A stretch of DNA of 64,000 nt from Tetraselmis striata (taxonomy: Eukaryota; Chlorophyta; Chlorodendrophyceae; Chlorodendrales; Chlorodendraceae), in NCBI GenBank assembly GCA_006384855.1, contig VCJN01003476.1:18069-82068 (forward strand). Direction: 5' to 3'. Shown one piece after another: positions 54,375-64,000 of this stretch. The notes under the pieces were generated by a model that was not told the DNA's origin, ran no database searches, and worked only from the letters and a program-made list of their open reading frames with translations. Position 1 is the first letter of the stretch, and each line of letters begins with the position of its first letter. A program made the translations under genes and the position numbers.

Positions 54375-55181
54375 TCACTGACGGCATGTCTCGCTCTCCT
54401 TCAGCTCCTGGGCCGTCCGCCGCCTCACCCTGCGCACCCTACCAGCCGCGCGTGCCTTCTCGGAAGCCTCACACACGGCGGCGCGAGTCGCGTCGTGGAA
54501 CGCGTCCCTGACATGGCGGAACTCCGCCCTCACCGTGGCCGTGGTCGGGCAGGGGACTGCCCGCTGATGGGTCGCCATGCATGGGTACTTGGGGCCGCAC
54601 AAAGCCGGGGTGCCGTCGCAGCAACACTCCCAGTCCGTCCGTTGGCCGCAGTCCACGCATGACGGGCGTCCGGCCAGGACACGCACATGATAGTGCATGT
54701 GGCCGCCTCCCGCCACTGCTCGTAGTGCTCCGGTCAACATGGCGACGAGCAAGTCGGCATGTCCCGCAGGTGGCTGCGGGGCGGGTGGCGCGAGCGCAGC
54801 CTCGCTCGCCTCGACAACCCCCTCAGCCCGATCAGTCGCCTCGACCACGGCCTCCTCCGCCTCCTGACGCGGCGCACCAGGCGCATCATCGTCGCCTGGC
54901 AGGGCGTCCCCCCCCGCAACGGCGCCGTCGGCGGTGGCCGACGCCGTCGTGGCGGGGTGTTGTGAGGAGGTGGCCCTAGACATAGGTGGGGCCGGCACCG
55001 CCATGTGTTGCTCCACATGCGGTGCGGTTCCTGACGCGACAGCTCCGTCGCACCAGTACCGGCGCCGGCACCCCACGCCTGCTGGGCTTACCACCAACCG
55101 GCATGTTTCCTTTGGGAGGCGGTTCATCCGCGTCGGAGGTGAGCGGCGGTGCCTGTGTGGGTGTGGATACTGCCCGGCCAT
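54375..55181 (-). CDS. Cys-rich protein, transposase-tail-like
   Basis: 268 codons. After an Ala/Glu-rich region the segment CVDCGQRTDWECCCDGTP with later C and H residues resembles the C-terminal Cys-rich (zinc-ribbon) domain that ends piggyBac-like DDE transposases. The DDE core was not seen upstream, so this would be a fragment or a detached module. It ends in a basic tail (GRVRRVRRRTAQELKESE). Codon-wise it is open throughout, but GC-rich DNA gives long open frames by chance. Confidence 0.35.
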   Translation of the reverse strand: MAGQYPHPHRHRRSPPTRMNRLPKETCRLVVSPAGVGCRRRYWCDGAVASGTAPHVEQHMAVPAPPMSRATSSQHPATTASATADGAVAGGDALPGDDDAPGAPRQEAEEAVVEATDRAEGVVEASEAALAPPAPQPPAGHADLLVAMLTGALRAVAGGGHMHYHVRVLAGRPSCVDCGQRTDWECCCDGTPALCGPKYPCMATHQRAVPCPTTATVRAEFRHVRDAFHDATRAAVCEASEKARAAGRVRRVRRRTAQELKESETCRQ

Positions 55182-55300
55182 TAGGGCTCCCGCCGCCTGC
55201 CGCTCCGCCGACCCACGCCGCGGCGTGTGCTGCGCCCCGCATAGTCGCCTCGAATATAATATACATGACGCGGGGACGGGGGGGGGGGGGGGGGGGGGGG

Positions 55301-55618
55301 ATTCGTGCGTTTCGTATGTCGGCGGAAAGGCGTGCGAAGCTGCGGCTGGCGAAGGTGGTGGAAGTAAGCGTGGCGGCGTCGGCGGCGTATTACCGTGCGT
55401 GCATGCGTGCGCAACCCCGCGGCAGCAAGCGCCGGACTCGGCGTGTGCCGGCGGCAGAGCTGCGAAGCCATGGACACGGTACGGGATGCCAAGTCTGGCT
55501 AAGCAACTGCCGAGGCTGGCGGCTTAGCCCCCATGTCCGGCGGTTGAGGGACGGAAAGTGCGTAGAAGTTGATCGGCAAAGCGGGCATATAAGCATGGCT
55601 GTGCTAGGTTCCTATTAA
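55301..55618 (+). CDS. Hypothetical basic protein
   Basis: Directly after a 23-nt G run the plus strand reads MSAERRAKLRLAKVVEVSVA and later RGSKRRTRRVPAAELRS, ending LGSY. It is short, basic, and without a recognised domain; it could be an exon or chance. Confidence 0.2.
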   Translation: MRAFRMSAERRAKLRLAKVVEVSVAASAAYYRACMRAQPRGSKRRTRRVPAAELRSHGHGTGCQVWLSNCRGWRLSPHVRRLRDGKCVEVDRQSGHISMAVLGSY

Positions 55619-55989
55619 GTAATGGCGGTTTGTGCTAAGTAATTCGTAGGGGTGGACCATGCAGCGCAGGTAGGGGGCGGTATAAATGAGGCCGGGCACA
55701 TATACTGCTCCACGAAACGACACTGTCGCACGTGTAGTTGAATAGACGCCCCCCCCCCCCCCCCCCCCCCGCCGGGTCGGCCCGCCGGGTCGGCCCGCCG
55801 ACCCGCCACGGCATGTAATATCTGTCATGCATCGCCGGGGTATGTGTGAGTGGATGCCCCGCCGCCACATCCCCCCCCCCCCCCCCCCCCCCCATTTACA
55901 CTTGTGCACTCATTAAGTTTGGGCTGGTTTCGGAGCAGTACATGTACGTGTGTATATACATACAATGGAACGCAGGACCTGCGCGGAAA

Positions 55990-56770
55990 GAGGCGGGGCT
56001 GGCGGAGTGCGTTGGGGGTGCGTAGAGTAGCGTGTTGGTGAGATTCGGGGTGCATCGGACGCCGGATGCCCATCCACCCAGCGTAAAAGACGCGTAGGTA
56101 ATATTCACACTATATATATTCACACGCAAATGTGTGAAAACCGGACATTCCGTGCCGGATGGGTGGGAATACGGCGTCCGATGCAGCCAAAACCCCAGCA
56201 ACACGCTATTCTATGCACCGCCAATGCACTCCGCCAGCACCGCCTCATTCTCTGTCGATTTCGAAAACGCCTTCACATTATCCACCGCTAATTGCAATTG
56301 CCACCGTGTAATGTTGTCACGATGTGCGCACACAACAACACTTACTACCGGTTCCGACGCGGATGGAAGGCGAGGCTTGCGGAGTGCGTTGGGGGTGCGT
56401 AGAGTAGCGTGCTGCAAATAATTGGGGTGCATCGGACGCCGGATGCCCATCCACCCGGCGTAAAAGACGCGTAATATTCACACTTTATTAACACACAAAT
56501 GTGTGAAAACCGGACATTCCGTGCCGGATGGGTGGGAATACGGCGTCCGATGCAGCCAAAACCCCAGCAACACGCTATTCTATGCACCGCCAATGCACTC
56601 CGCCAGCACCGCCTCATTCTCTGTCGATTTCGAAAACGCCTTCACATTATCCACCGCTAATAATTGCAATTGCCACCGTGTAATGTTGTCACGATGTGCG
56701 CACACAACAACACTTACTACCGGTTCCGACGCGGATGGAGGCGAGGCTTGCGGAGTGCACTGGCGGTGCA
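55990..56770. repeat. Foldback (palindromic) unit in 370-bp tandem duplication
   Basis: In the first unit the arm 56001-56080 (GGCGGAGTGCGTTGGGGGTG to GGATGCCCATCCACCC) pairs imperfectly with 56161-56235 (GGGTGGGAATACGGCGTCCG to AATGCACTCCGCC). The arrangement is repeated at about 56374-56457 and 56530-56604. GTGTGAAAACCGGACATTCC occurs at 56131 and 56501. A partial third copy may begin near 56740. Transcripts would fold into long hairpins. Confidence 0.82.
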
Positions 56771-57199
56771 CAGACTAGCGGGAGACTAGATCCATTGTCG
56801 CTTATTTGCAAGCACGGGCGGTGCTGCCAGACCTGATCGTCTACGGCCGATATAATATTCACACTATATTAACATCGGTGCACACCGGCGCACACCGCCG
56901 TACAACGCTGCGCGCGCACATTCGTCGCGCACATATACGCGCGCCCTACCGCACACATTATCCCGGATTCACTCGCCGTATCCATTACGCCGTGCTACTT
57001 CAACAATAAACATTGCGAAATTACACCGACACAATGCCGCACCGACTAGCTCTTGACAATACGTGCATATAAATAGTAGTGGCGCGCTGCTCCTCGCCTC
57101 CGATGTGTCGTTGACTGCTGCGGAAGGCGGTCGTCGACTGGGTGTTAGTTTCTCCACCTCGCCCCCCCCCCCCCCCCCCCCCTTCACCGCTCACAGCGC
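56771..57199. other. Spacer with CG-alternating and C-rich sequence
   Basis: Contains GCGCGCACATTCGTCGCGCACATATACGCGCG-type words near 56910-56945 and a 21-nt C tract (57162-57182) immediately before GCCATGG at 57198. No gene. Confidence 0.4.
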
Positions 57200-57561
57200 C
57201 ATGGCCGACCTCGCCCCCCCGGGCAAAAGTGGGCGGCGAGCCTTGTTGTCTCGCGTGTCCGCGCCGCCGGCACCGAGGAGGACGAGAAAGACATGAGGAA
57301 ACGCGTGACAAGGTGGGCGCGCAACAAAACACTCCATCCTCCACATTAGCACGCACCCACTCGTGGCTAACTTGTGCCGCGCGCAGGTTCGTCCGGGAGC
57401 GCCGTAAGGCCCACCTCAACGCCAAGGCTTCCACAGTGCCAGCGGCGCAACTCGTGGTGGCCGAGGAGGCCGCATCCTCAGCGGCTTAAAGGCGAAACGA
57501 TTGTGGGTTGTTGTGGGTGTCTGGGCACAGGGGGCGTCCCGACGCGAAGGTAAGGAAGCTC

Positions 57562-57951
57562 ATGGCGGCGTCGTCGACGGCACAGCCTCCCGGGGTGGTG
57601 AAGACACTGACGGATGACAAGAAGCGGAAGAGGCCAGTGAAGAAACGCCGAGGTAAGAAACTGACGGTCGCGGAGTCGGAGGCGGAGTCGGAGGCGCAGG
57701 CGGAGGCGGAGGCGGGCGGAGGCGGAGGCGGAGGCAGCGAGATCGTCGAAGCGGAGGGTCCCCCGGGCACGCAAGAACAAGAACAAGCAGTAGCCCCCGC
57801 CCCCTTACCCCCCTCCCCTCAATCCCCCGGCGGGAGCGGCGGGGGGGGGGGGGGGGGGGGGGGGCGGGGGGACCACGCCCGCCCGCCTCCCCCCCCCCCC
57901 CCCCCCCCCCGGGGCCACATTCCCCGATGGCAGCTATCGCGAATATTGTAA
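57562..57951 (+). CDS. Hypothetical nuclear-type protein with basic NLS-like run
   Basis: Start MAASSTAQPPGVVKTLTDDK followed by KKRKRPVKKRRGKK, a strong nuclear-localisation-like cluster, an acidic ESEAESEAQAEAEA repeat, then Gly and Pro runs encoded by the G and C tracts at 57841 and 57889. An upstream spliced reading (57230-57311 joined to 57387-57486, VTR/FVRERRKAHLNAKAST) may be an earlier exon. It could be the N-terminal part of a transposon protein. Confidence 0.3.
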   Translation: MAASSTAQPPGVVKTLTDDKKRKRPVKKRRGKKLTVAESEAESEAQAEAEAGGGGGGGSEIVEAEGPPGTQEQEQAVAPAPLPPSPQSPGGSGGGGGGGGGRGDHARPPPPPPPPPRGHIPRWQLSRIL

Positions 57952-58191
57952 TTCAAACATTCGTCGGCAAACCGCTGCCTGCCCCCGCCCTCCCCCTCGC
58001 GAATATTTATGTAACGTGAGCTCTCTTTGGCAAACATGGCAGCCAAACCGCCCATCTGATGACCTTTGATCGGACGGCTGGCAGGCCCGTTCAGCAGTAC
58101 TAACTATAATGTACACGAAATTCCCCACTTCGGCCGAATAGTACGGCTGCGATTTGCGCTCCCATGTACTAATAGTCGTAGTTATCCACAG

Positions 58192-58587
58192 TTTCAATCA
58201 TGCATTCGAGTCTGGTTTTTGCCAAAAAGAATGCGGAGGCTGTGTTACACGGAAAAAGTGCCATTTTATGGCTAGGAAGGTTCAGCGAAAGGGGAGGGAA
58301 TGTCGGAGGAGGAGCCCGCAGGGCGGAGGCGGAAAACGGGAGGGCGCTGCCGAAGGCAGCGAGCTGGAAGATGGCAGACGAGCTGCTGGTGGCTGTCCTA
58401 AGTAGCTCCCCGGCCGGGAGCGCAGGGCTCGCGGGCGATGGGGTAGCCCGTACCAAACCCCGATAGATGGTAACGGCTTCAAACCACTACAGACCGTACG
58501 GGTCGCACTAGGACAGCTATAGTCCGTTAGGAAACCCCATAAACACGTTTAGATCATTTCAATCATGCATTCGAGTCTGGTTTTGCC
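58192..58587. repeat. R-end fragment between 31-bp direct repeats
   Basis: TTTCAATCATGCATTCGAGT plus CTGGTTTT(T)GCCA stands at 58192-58224 and 58557-58587. Between them, 58340-58554 matches the terminal ~210 bp of repeat R (60460-60667) in direct orientation. This could be an R-end insertion with a long target duplication, or a local duplication. Confidence 0.65.
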
Positions 58588-59248
58588 AGTTTACACGCGG
58601 TTCGTTTACGACTGCGAGCGTGGGCAGTCGGCAGGCGTGCCGACCAGACGAAGGCGGAAGATGTCTTGAGTTGTAGAGGGGTCTCGCGCCAAGAGGACCT
58701 CGATCGAGGCGCAGGCGCATCAGACGCGGGCGGGAGCAGATGTTGACGCCGGCATGACATAGGCGGACGTGTCGCGGAATTAAGGCGCCGTCTCCCGACG
58801 GCGCCCTATAGCATTGGTTGCGCGCCATGGTGGCGTGCGGCACGAGCCGGAACTGCAGGCCAGTAGAAGCAGCAGGGGTAGCAAAGCCCAAGTTGGCGAC
58901 GAGCGCCCCAGCAAAGCAGCGGCACAGGCACGAGTTAGGACGAGTACAGCTGCGCGCACGAGCGCGCTGAGCGCGCCGAGTTACAGTCAGGTGACAGTAC
59001 TGGTGCACTGTACCCGACGCCGATTGATAACTCGTACCCTGTACCTGTACTGGCGATTGCACGTTACGAGGGGTGGACACGCAACAACTCGCGATTGACA
59101 ACGATGTACTGCTGCCGTCATCACCAGCGGTGGTTGTTTCGCCCTCTTGCGCCAAGAGCGGCGGGTGAAACGCACAACGCTGAGGGCGCGGAAATGTGGA
59201 ACCCTGTATGGTCGTGCCGTACCGGTTCAGGTGTGTCGGGGGTCGGTT
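58588..59248. other. Region without a confident gene (58.6-59.25 kb)
   Basis: A 198-codon minus-strand frame (59155-58559) is open but has no recognisable motif. Nothing else was seen. Confidence 0.35.
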
Positions 59249-60667
59249 GTCGGCGACGTCGCAGAAGACCCGCCGACTCGGTTAGCTGTCGCCGTGGGCT
59301 TTCTTTCGCGGAGAGCGGTGAGCCGACCGCCGTTGCTGCACCAACGACGGCTGCTGACCAACCCACAAAGCGTAGGCTTAGGATGATGCCACGAAACGCA
59401 CAAGTCGCGTTAGGTGGCGGAGCTGTCCCCCGGCGGGGCAGCTCGTGTTGTCACAGATGCGTTGCCGTGACGTTGGAGGCGGGTTGGCCGGCGTAGAGGC
59501 CCTTGTAGCCTATGCCGGCCCGTAACGATGCCCAATGATGTTCGGAGCGAGGGTGACGACGAGGCGGCCGCTGTTGCTGCACCAGCGACGGCCGCCGAAG
59601 TCCCAAACCCAGAGTTGGCCAGGGTAGTTACGTACACCACGAGACGCCAGGCACGCCAGGTGGTAGAGCTGCCCCCCGGCGGGCAGCTGCAGGATTGTCG
59701 TGGTCCTTGTGACGACGACGTTGCAGTAGGAGGCGTCGGAGCCGCATCGGCACGAGCCGCACAAACGCCTCCCCACTGCGACCACAGCAAACATTGCTGA
59801 AGCTTGATTGGGGCGAGGGCAACGAGCCCTCTCAAAACACCGGCGCGTGAGCGGCGCCACCCCATGTAACAAGCCAATTACGCGAGTAGTTCCGGAAAAC
59901 CACAGCATGTAACGACCGTTGATGCCACGGCGCCCTGCTGCGAGGACACGGGGGACTGGGTTGTAGTGTCTTGCGGGACAAACAAGTGGTCGCCCCGACG
60001 ACACGGACGTCCTCCTCCGTCCGCGCCGATTGTTGCGGTGGGCGTAGTTGTCGTCGTTGACAACCGTGACGAGCAGCGGCCATGGTGCCGAGCGCGTCCA
60101 GCCTCACCTAAACCTCAAGAGTTGACTACTGCGAGAGGGCGCTCCACTGCGGGGAGCCCGAAGGCCTGTATTGCGACTCGACTTCGGGTGTTGAGGTTTA
60201 AACCCCCCCACGGGACCCCCCAGCTCCAATTCCTTGCCGTGCGCATCGCCATCCGAAAACGTCCCAGCTTGCAAAGCCAGGGCAAAAACGGAAAACGACC
60301 TCGGGCGCAACGAGTAGGGAAACCACACTACCGAGGGACTGTCTGTCGCTGCCTGATGTTGTAACGCATGTGCGCGGCACGAGACTCACTACCGGGTGGA
60401 TGAACCTCGGTGCGGACTTGTTCAGCCTCAGTGACCCTCGCGCGCACAAGTACGCGAAGCCGCTGCCGAAGGCAGCGAGCTGGAAGATGGCAGACGAGCT
60501 ACTGGTGGCTGTCCTAAGTAGCTCCCCGGCCGGGAGCGCAGGGCTCGCGGGCGATGGGGTAGCCCGTACCAAACCCCGATGGTAACGGCTTCAAACCACT
60601 ACAGACCGTACGGGTCGCACTAGGACAGCTATAGTCCGTTAGGAAACCCCATAAACACGTTTAGATC
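59249..60667 (-). repeat. Dispersed repeat R, copy 2 (inverted relative to copy 1)
   Basis: The reverse complement matches 31764-34311 minus the TRIM-like insertion. The ~245-bp internal duplication is also present (GTGGCGGAGCTG at 59414; GTGGTAGAGCTG at 59661). At the site of the 24-nt G run in copy 1 this copy reads CCCCCCCACGGG (about 60205), so the tract expanded or contracted after divergence. No conserved open frame survives in both copies. Confidence 0.75.
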
Positions 60668-60975
60668 AGACCACTCGTCATCGCGCCCGGGTTCGTACTA
60701 GATACCCGGTACCGGCTTAATAAATATATCGCGTACTACCCGTACCACACGGACAACCTTGTACCTTATACGTCAGTGCCATGTAACAATTCACCGGGCT
60801 AGTACGACTACCAGAATGATGTCAAAAAGGATTTATCGCCCGCCGGCAATAACGCCGGATGTACTCGCACGTAACTGGATGGACGTGCCGCCACCAGCAG
60901 CAGCCTTCACGGATAAATAATAGTCGCTAGTAGTAGTGCTTCGTCACCCGTATGTCACATCTGAATCTCACGGTG

Positions 60976-61577
60976 TTTGGGATGATTGGCCCATCACGAC
61001 GACGGCAGCACTGGGCAGGCACACTCTCATTGAATCGGTAGCGCGCATGGATTGGGCTCAAGCTCGGTCTTCTTACAACGCATGCATACGTCCACCCACA
61101 CCGGCAGCGCGCGATCATATGCGACGGATGGTAGCTACACCGCCAACCAGTTGCCCCCTATTCATCGCCCGTCTTTTGTGTGGTTTTAGCCATGTGCCCA
61201 ACAATGCCATTTCCGAAGAACATTCCAAAAGTGCGATAACCGGGAGAAAGGGCTGCCTCCTTGGCGTACGAGGCTTGCATACACTGATAGATTATAAGCC
61301 TCCATGGCCCCGTGGCCCCATGACTTGGGCACCAATAAGGCAAGGATACGCGCGGATTTCTATGTGCAAAGACTTATGTGGACTGGTGTATCCGGCACTG
61401 ACCACGAAAGGTCAGCCCTACTGGTACCGCCCGTTTGGGCGTCGGCCCTTTCGAGTAATGCGAGTTGGGGCAAGCCCCATCCCGCGGAGCAAAGCATTTC
61501 GGGAGTGCGATACATGTGCAACAAAAAAGGCAACGTGAGGGAGGGCACGACGCCATAATTTCCCATTCCAAGTAAAA
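60976..61577. other. Region with an unassigned open frame
   Basis: A 200-codon plus-strand frame (60936-61538) begins inside the right TIR at 60936, so its start is doubtful. It contains PITTTAALGRHTLIESVARM and HTLIDYKPPWPRGPMTW, and no family was recognised. Confidence 0.25.
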
Positions 61578-63310
61578 TCAAGGGCGCCGTGAAGGGAGGC
61601 GGGGAAATCCGCCTAGAATTAGAGGAATTAAGCCCTCGGGTGTTGACGCAATAACATGACTACTTCTAAAATCCGACCCCGTAAATTCTGGAACTAACAA
61701 CCCCAAAGTATGACGGTAATACTCCCACTGCGGGCACTCCACCAACATATGTTCGATAGTCTCAGATTCACTTCGTCCGCCACATGTCGTCCGCCACAGT
61801 CGGCGGGCAGTGGGAAACACTCGAGTGCGTAAATTTATATCATAATGCAGACGCCCCACCAAACCCCTTGCGGGGACACCCGCACTACCGTACTGTGGCA
61901 ACGGGTTTGACGCATAAGACGCATGGACATATATACCGAGGTTTTATTGCGTGCTAACGATGCCGACGATTCGTAACGCGCCCACACCGATGCCTTTACT
62001 AGTTTAGCGGCATCGCGCGCGGGTAGTGACCTTCACTCAAGTGAAAGGTGCGCCCCCTCAGCTAGCCCTACATTTGCCCTAGCCAGTCGATCTAACCACC
62101 GCACGGTCCCCGACGTCCACGTGTTAGGGCGTGCCCGACTTGGCTGATATACCAAATGGGTTGTATTGAAGTTCGATGCTTTCAGAACGCCCGAGCCCGT
62201 GATGCGGCGGCCGTAGCCTCTATATGGCCGGAATATCTAGCTCCCGCACTAAAGCACTGATGTAAAACAGTAATCCAATTCCCGCATCGTCGGTGCAGTG
62301 GCCACCCGAGGGGAGTTTTAACCCACCCCAATAATAAGGCGCCGCAAGCACGGATTATTGAGTACGATTTGCAATGCATTTGCTCCGCTACTTGTAACCA
62401 TACCCCATACCTCACACCTGTAAGTTAGAACCGGTAGCGAAGAAGGTTTACAGACAGACGTACGCACATTATAATAGGAATCATGTCCCGTCCACCGACT
62501 AGTATCGAATCGAGCGCCTCAATGGCGCGTTTAGCCTTGTGAACCGGTCGTCTACTGTGTGCCGCATACCTAAATCCGACTTAATGACCGAACCCAAAAA
62601 CTATATTCATTTACAACCGGTACACGTTCCACCCCACGCTGCCATTGGGCAACTTGTTCGCGTAACGCGGTCTTGTCGGAATATCGGCCAAATATGCCAT
62701 CACCCCCACTGAAGTGCCCAAACCCCATAAAATGGCGGTCCTCCGCCCATTGCGAGAAGTGGACGATGATGGCATGCATGCAAGTTATCGAACAAGCATG
62801 TGATACCACACTCAGCGTATAACGGACTTGGCACCCGTAATGGTTGCCTTGCCGCTAATGTGTCGGTGCACCATGGTACATCACACCCTATCTAGATGAT
62901 CTACCCCATTGAATATATCGTTAATAAATATGTTACATAGGATGGGGGAAGGGTGGCACCCCCGATGTCGGAGGCCACGCTCTATGGGTATGGGGTTTGA
63001 AAGTGTTCCCGGGCCACCCCTGTCTTAACTACCTGTACCATACTATCCTTTATAGACTTTTAATGAAGGTAAGCCCATGACCCGTGACTCCTATGGCTTG
63101 TAGCTTTAGGCATAAAGCTCATGAGGTACGGTGTCATATGCTTTCCCAAAGTCAATAAATCCCCCGTATGTGGTACACCTAACGTGACGAGCCGCGATAT
63201 CGAACAAGCTGGCGACTTGTATGGGGCCCTCCCCATTCCGCGCATAAAACCCGGTTGCCAACGGCGGATTATCCTTAAGCCCGGCAGACGTCATGCAAGC
63301 GTTGGGTAAT
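61578..63310 (-). pseudogene. Decayed LINE reverse transcriptase
   Basis: Minus strand, 5' to 3': AGLKDNPPLATGFYARNGEG and GGFIDFGKAYDTVPHEL (RT motifs, including the FxDxxKAYDxV motif A) near 63294-63106, then several stops and frame changes, a stretch HFSQWAEDRHFMGFGHFS (62809-62570), and finally TRVFPTARRLWRTTCGGRSE with SETIEHMLVECPQW (61820-61710), the Cys-His segment that closes many LINE RT regions. The YADD motif C was not found. It is a different part of the protein from the LINE piece at 55-703, so relatedness cannot be judged. Confidence 0.6.
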
Positions 63311-64000
63311 TACGGTCATAAATAAGGAGTATCATCATAGCGGCACCCATGATCGACATACCCTTATAATGGCCCATTACGGTCGAGTCGCCTTTTTTTT
63401 GGCACCCATACTAAGGCCGAGCTACGCCATTGATCGGGATGTAGTTCTCAGTCGTTTTTTACATCAGGGCTTTCACAAATGCGCACTACAAACAGCACTA
63501 CCAGCAACTATGAAAGGTTGCCATCAAATAATATAAAGCCTGAAACAAAGGTCGAGCAGGAGGCTAGGGAGCCAAGAACCAAGGAGGAGCCAAGGGAACC
63601 ACGAAGTCGCTTAGCTGCCAAGAACCAAAGGACCCCCGCTCCGGGGTGGGCTATCAGCCGCGGCGAGGACGCTTGCAGCCAATGACCCGGGTCATAGCAA
63701 CACATGCCGATTGAGCGACGCGACGCAGGCGCAGGAGCACCATCACGTGCCGCACGCGCCGGCGCGACCCCCGCCAAGAACGTTGTCTGCATGTGCCATG
63801 TTGATGAGCAAGGAGAAACGGCGGCGCCACGCAGACAAGAGCTGGCGATTATTTGGCCAGTGTGTGTGTGTGGCTAGCTTTCGCGAGCTCCACCAAGAAA
63901 GCCTCAGCGTGCGCGGGCCAGCGAGACAAACTCGGAAACGGCGAAAGGAACAAAGCGAAGCATGCGGCGGCGTTTCGGACACCCTCGTCATAATTCTGGA
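63311..64000. other. Window end, no confident gene
   Basis: A 68-codon frame (63479-63685) contains a repeated Glu/Pro/Arg peptide (EAREPRTKEEPREPRS). Nothing recognisable. Confidence 0.4.

Larger units (their letters stand above)
23217..57910. repeat. Scattered poly-G/poly-C homopolymer tracts
   Basis: Runs of 13 or more identical G or C: G 23217-23233, C 26233-26250, G 32238-32261, C 37335-37352, C 39336-39358, C 42342-42369 (28 nt, longest), G 42842-42854, G 42939-42952, G 43364-43377, C 50815-50828, C 51605-51622, C 52750-52767, G 53629-53648, G 53963-53980, G 54171-54194, G 55278-55300, C 55749-55770, C 55871-55893, C 57162-57182, G 57841-57864, C 57889-57910. None was seen in 1-23 kb. 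Several sit in putative introns or just before a start codon. Exact lengths may be affected by sequencing. Confidence 0.85.
51037..60975. mobile_element. Probable 9.9-kb TIR element, CAC(T/C)GTGAGATTC family
   Basis: The left end CACTGTGAGATTCAGATGTG (51037) and the right end read inverted from 60975, CACCGTGAGATTCAGATGTG, match at 23 of 24 positions, and a GGTGACGA word follows on both sides. No clear target duplication (TGT against TTT). Like the CACTC family it starts CACT and has a BED-like zinc-finger gene about 600 bp inside the left end. Its interior includes other repeats (R copy 2, foldback, satellites), so it may be a composite of nested insertions. Two unrelated MITE ends cannot be excluded. 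Confidence 0.5.

Overview
The window reads as nuclear DNA of a green alga (Chlorophyta). The evidence is an SBP-box zinc finger, a family confined to green plants and algae, together with spliced genes with GT/AG introns, high GC and a TGTAA-type polyadenylation word in the LTRs. No tRNA, rRNA, CRISPR or prokaryotic operon structure was seen. Almost everything except one gene (26.7-31.0 kb) is transposon, transposon debris or tandem repeat.

Layout. (1) 1-16.4 kb: the 3' end of a LINE-type retrotransposon is interrupted by a 15,220-bp Ty3/gypsy element (704-15923). That element has 452-bp LTRs differing at 3 positions and a perfect 5-bp target duplication, CTGGC. Its interior is scrambled: gag and the start of pol lie inverted, followed by about a dozen tandem inverted partial gag units, then a direct-strand pol of about 1,430 codons. 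Pol carries a DNA-adenine-methyltransferase-like segment, protease, RT, RNase H, integrase and chromodomain. (2) 16.4-22.05 kb and 35.2-41.07 kb: two copies of a DNA-transposon family whose ends begin CACTC(G/A)TCGAAAC. The first copy is gutted and filled with satellites; the second carries at least two spliced genes, one starting with a BED-like zinc finger and followed by a Tudor-like segment. (3) 23.8-25.0 kb: a 65-bp minisatellite. (4) 26.7-31.0 kb: an SBP-box gene whose downstream exons encode an SPL/CRR1-like region and a multi-pass membrane tail. (5) 31.8-34.3 kb: copy 1 of a dispersed repeat (R), split by a TRIM-like element; an inverted copy lies at 59.25-60.67 kb. (6) 42.8-43.4 kb: a pogo-like MITE. 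(7) 44.2-45.9 kb: DIRS-type gag and tyrosine-recombinase fragments. (8) 47.0-48.0 kb: a 358-bp tandem repeat. (9) 51.04-60.98 kb: a probable 9.9-kb element with CAC(T/C)GTGAGATTC ends. It contains another BED-like zinc finger plus Tudor-like gene, a Cys-rich transposase-tail-like gene, a foldback tandem and many poly-G/C tracts. (10) 61.6-63.3 kb: a decayed LINE reverse transcriptase on the minus strand.

The parts look like layers of insertion rather than a cooperating pathway. The observations most worth following are the inverted, amplified gag array, the methyltransferase-like domain at the N terminus of a gypsy pol, the zinc-finger/Tudor proteins carried by two different TIR families, and the concentration of 13-28-nt G or C homopolymers between 23 and 58 kb.
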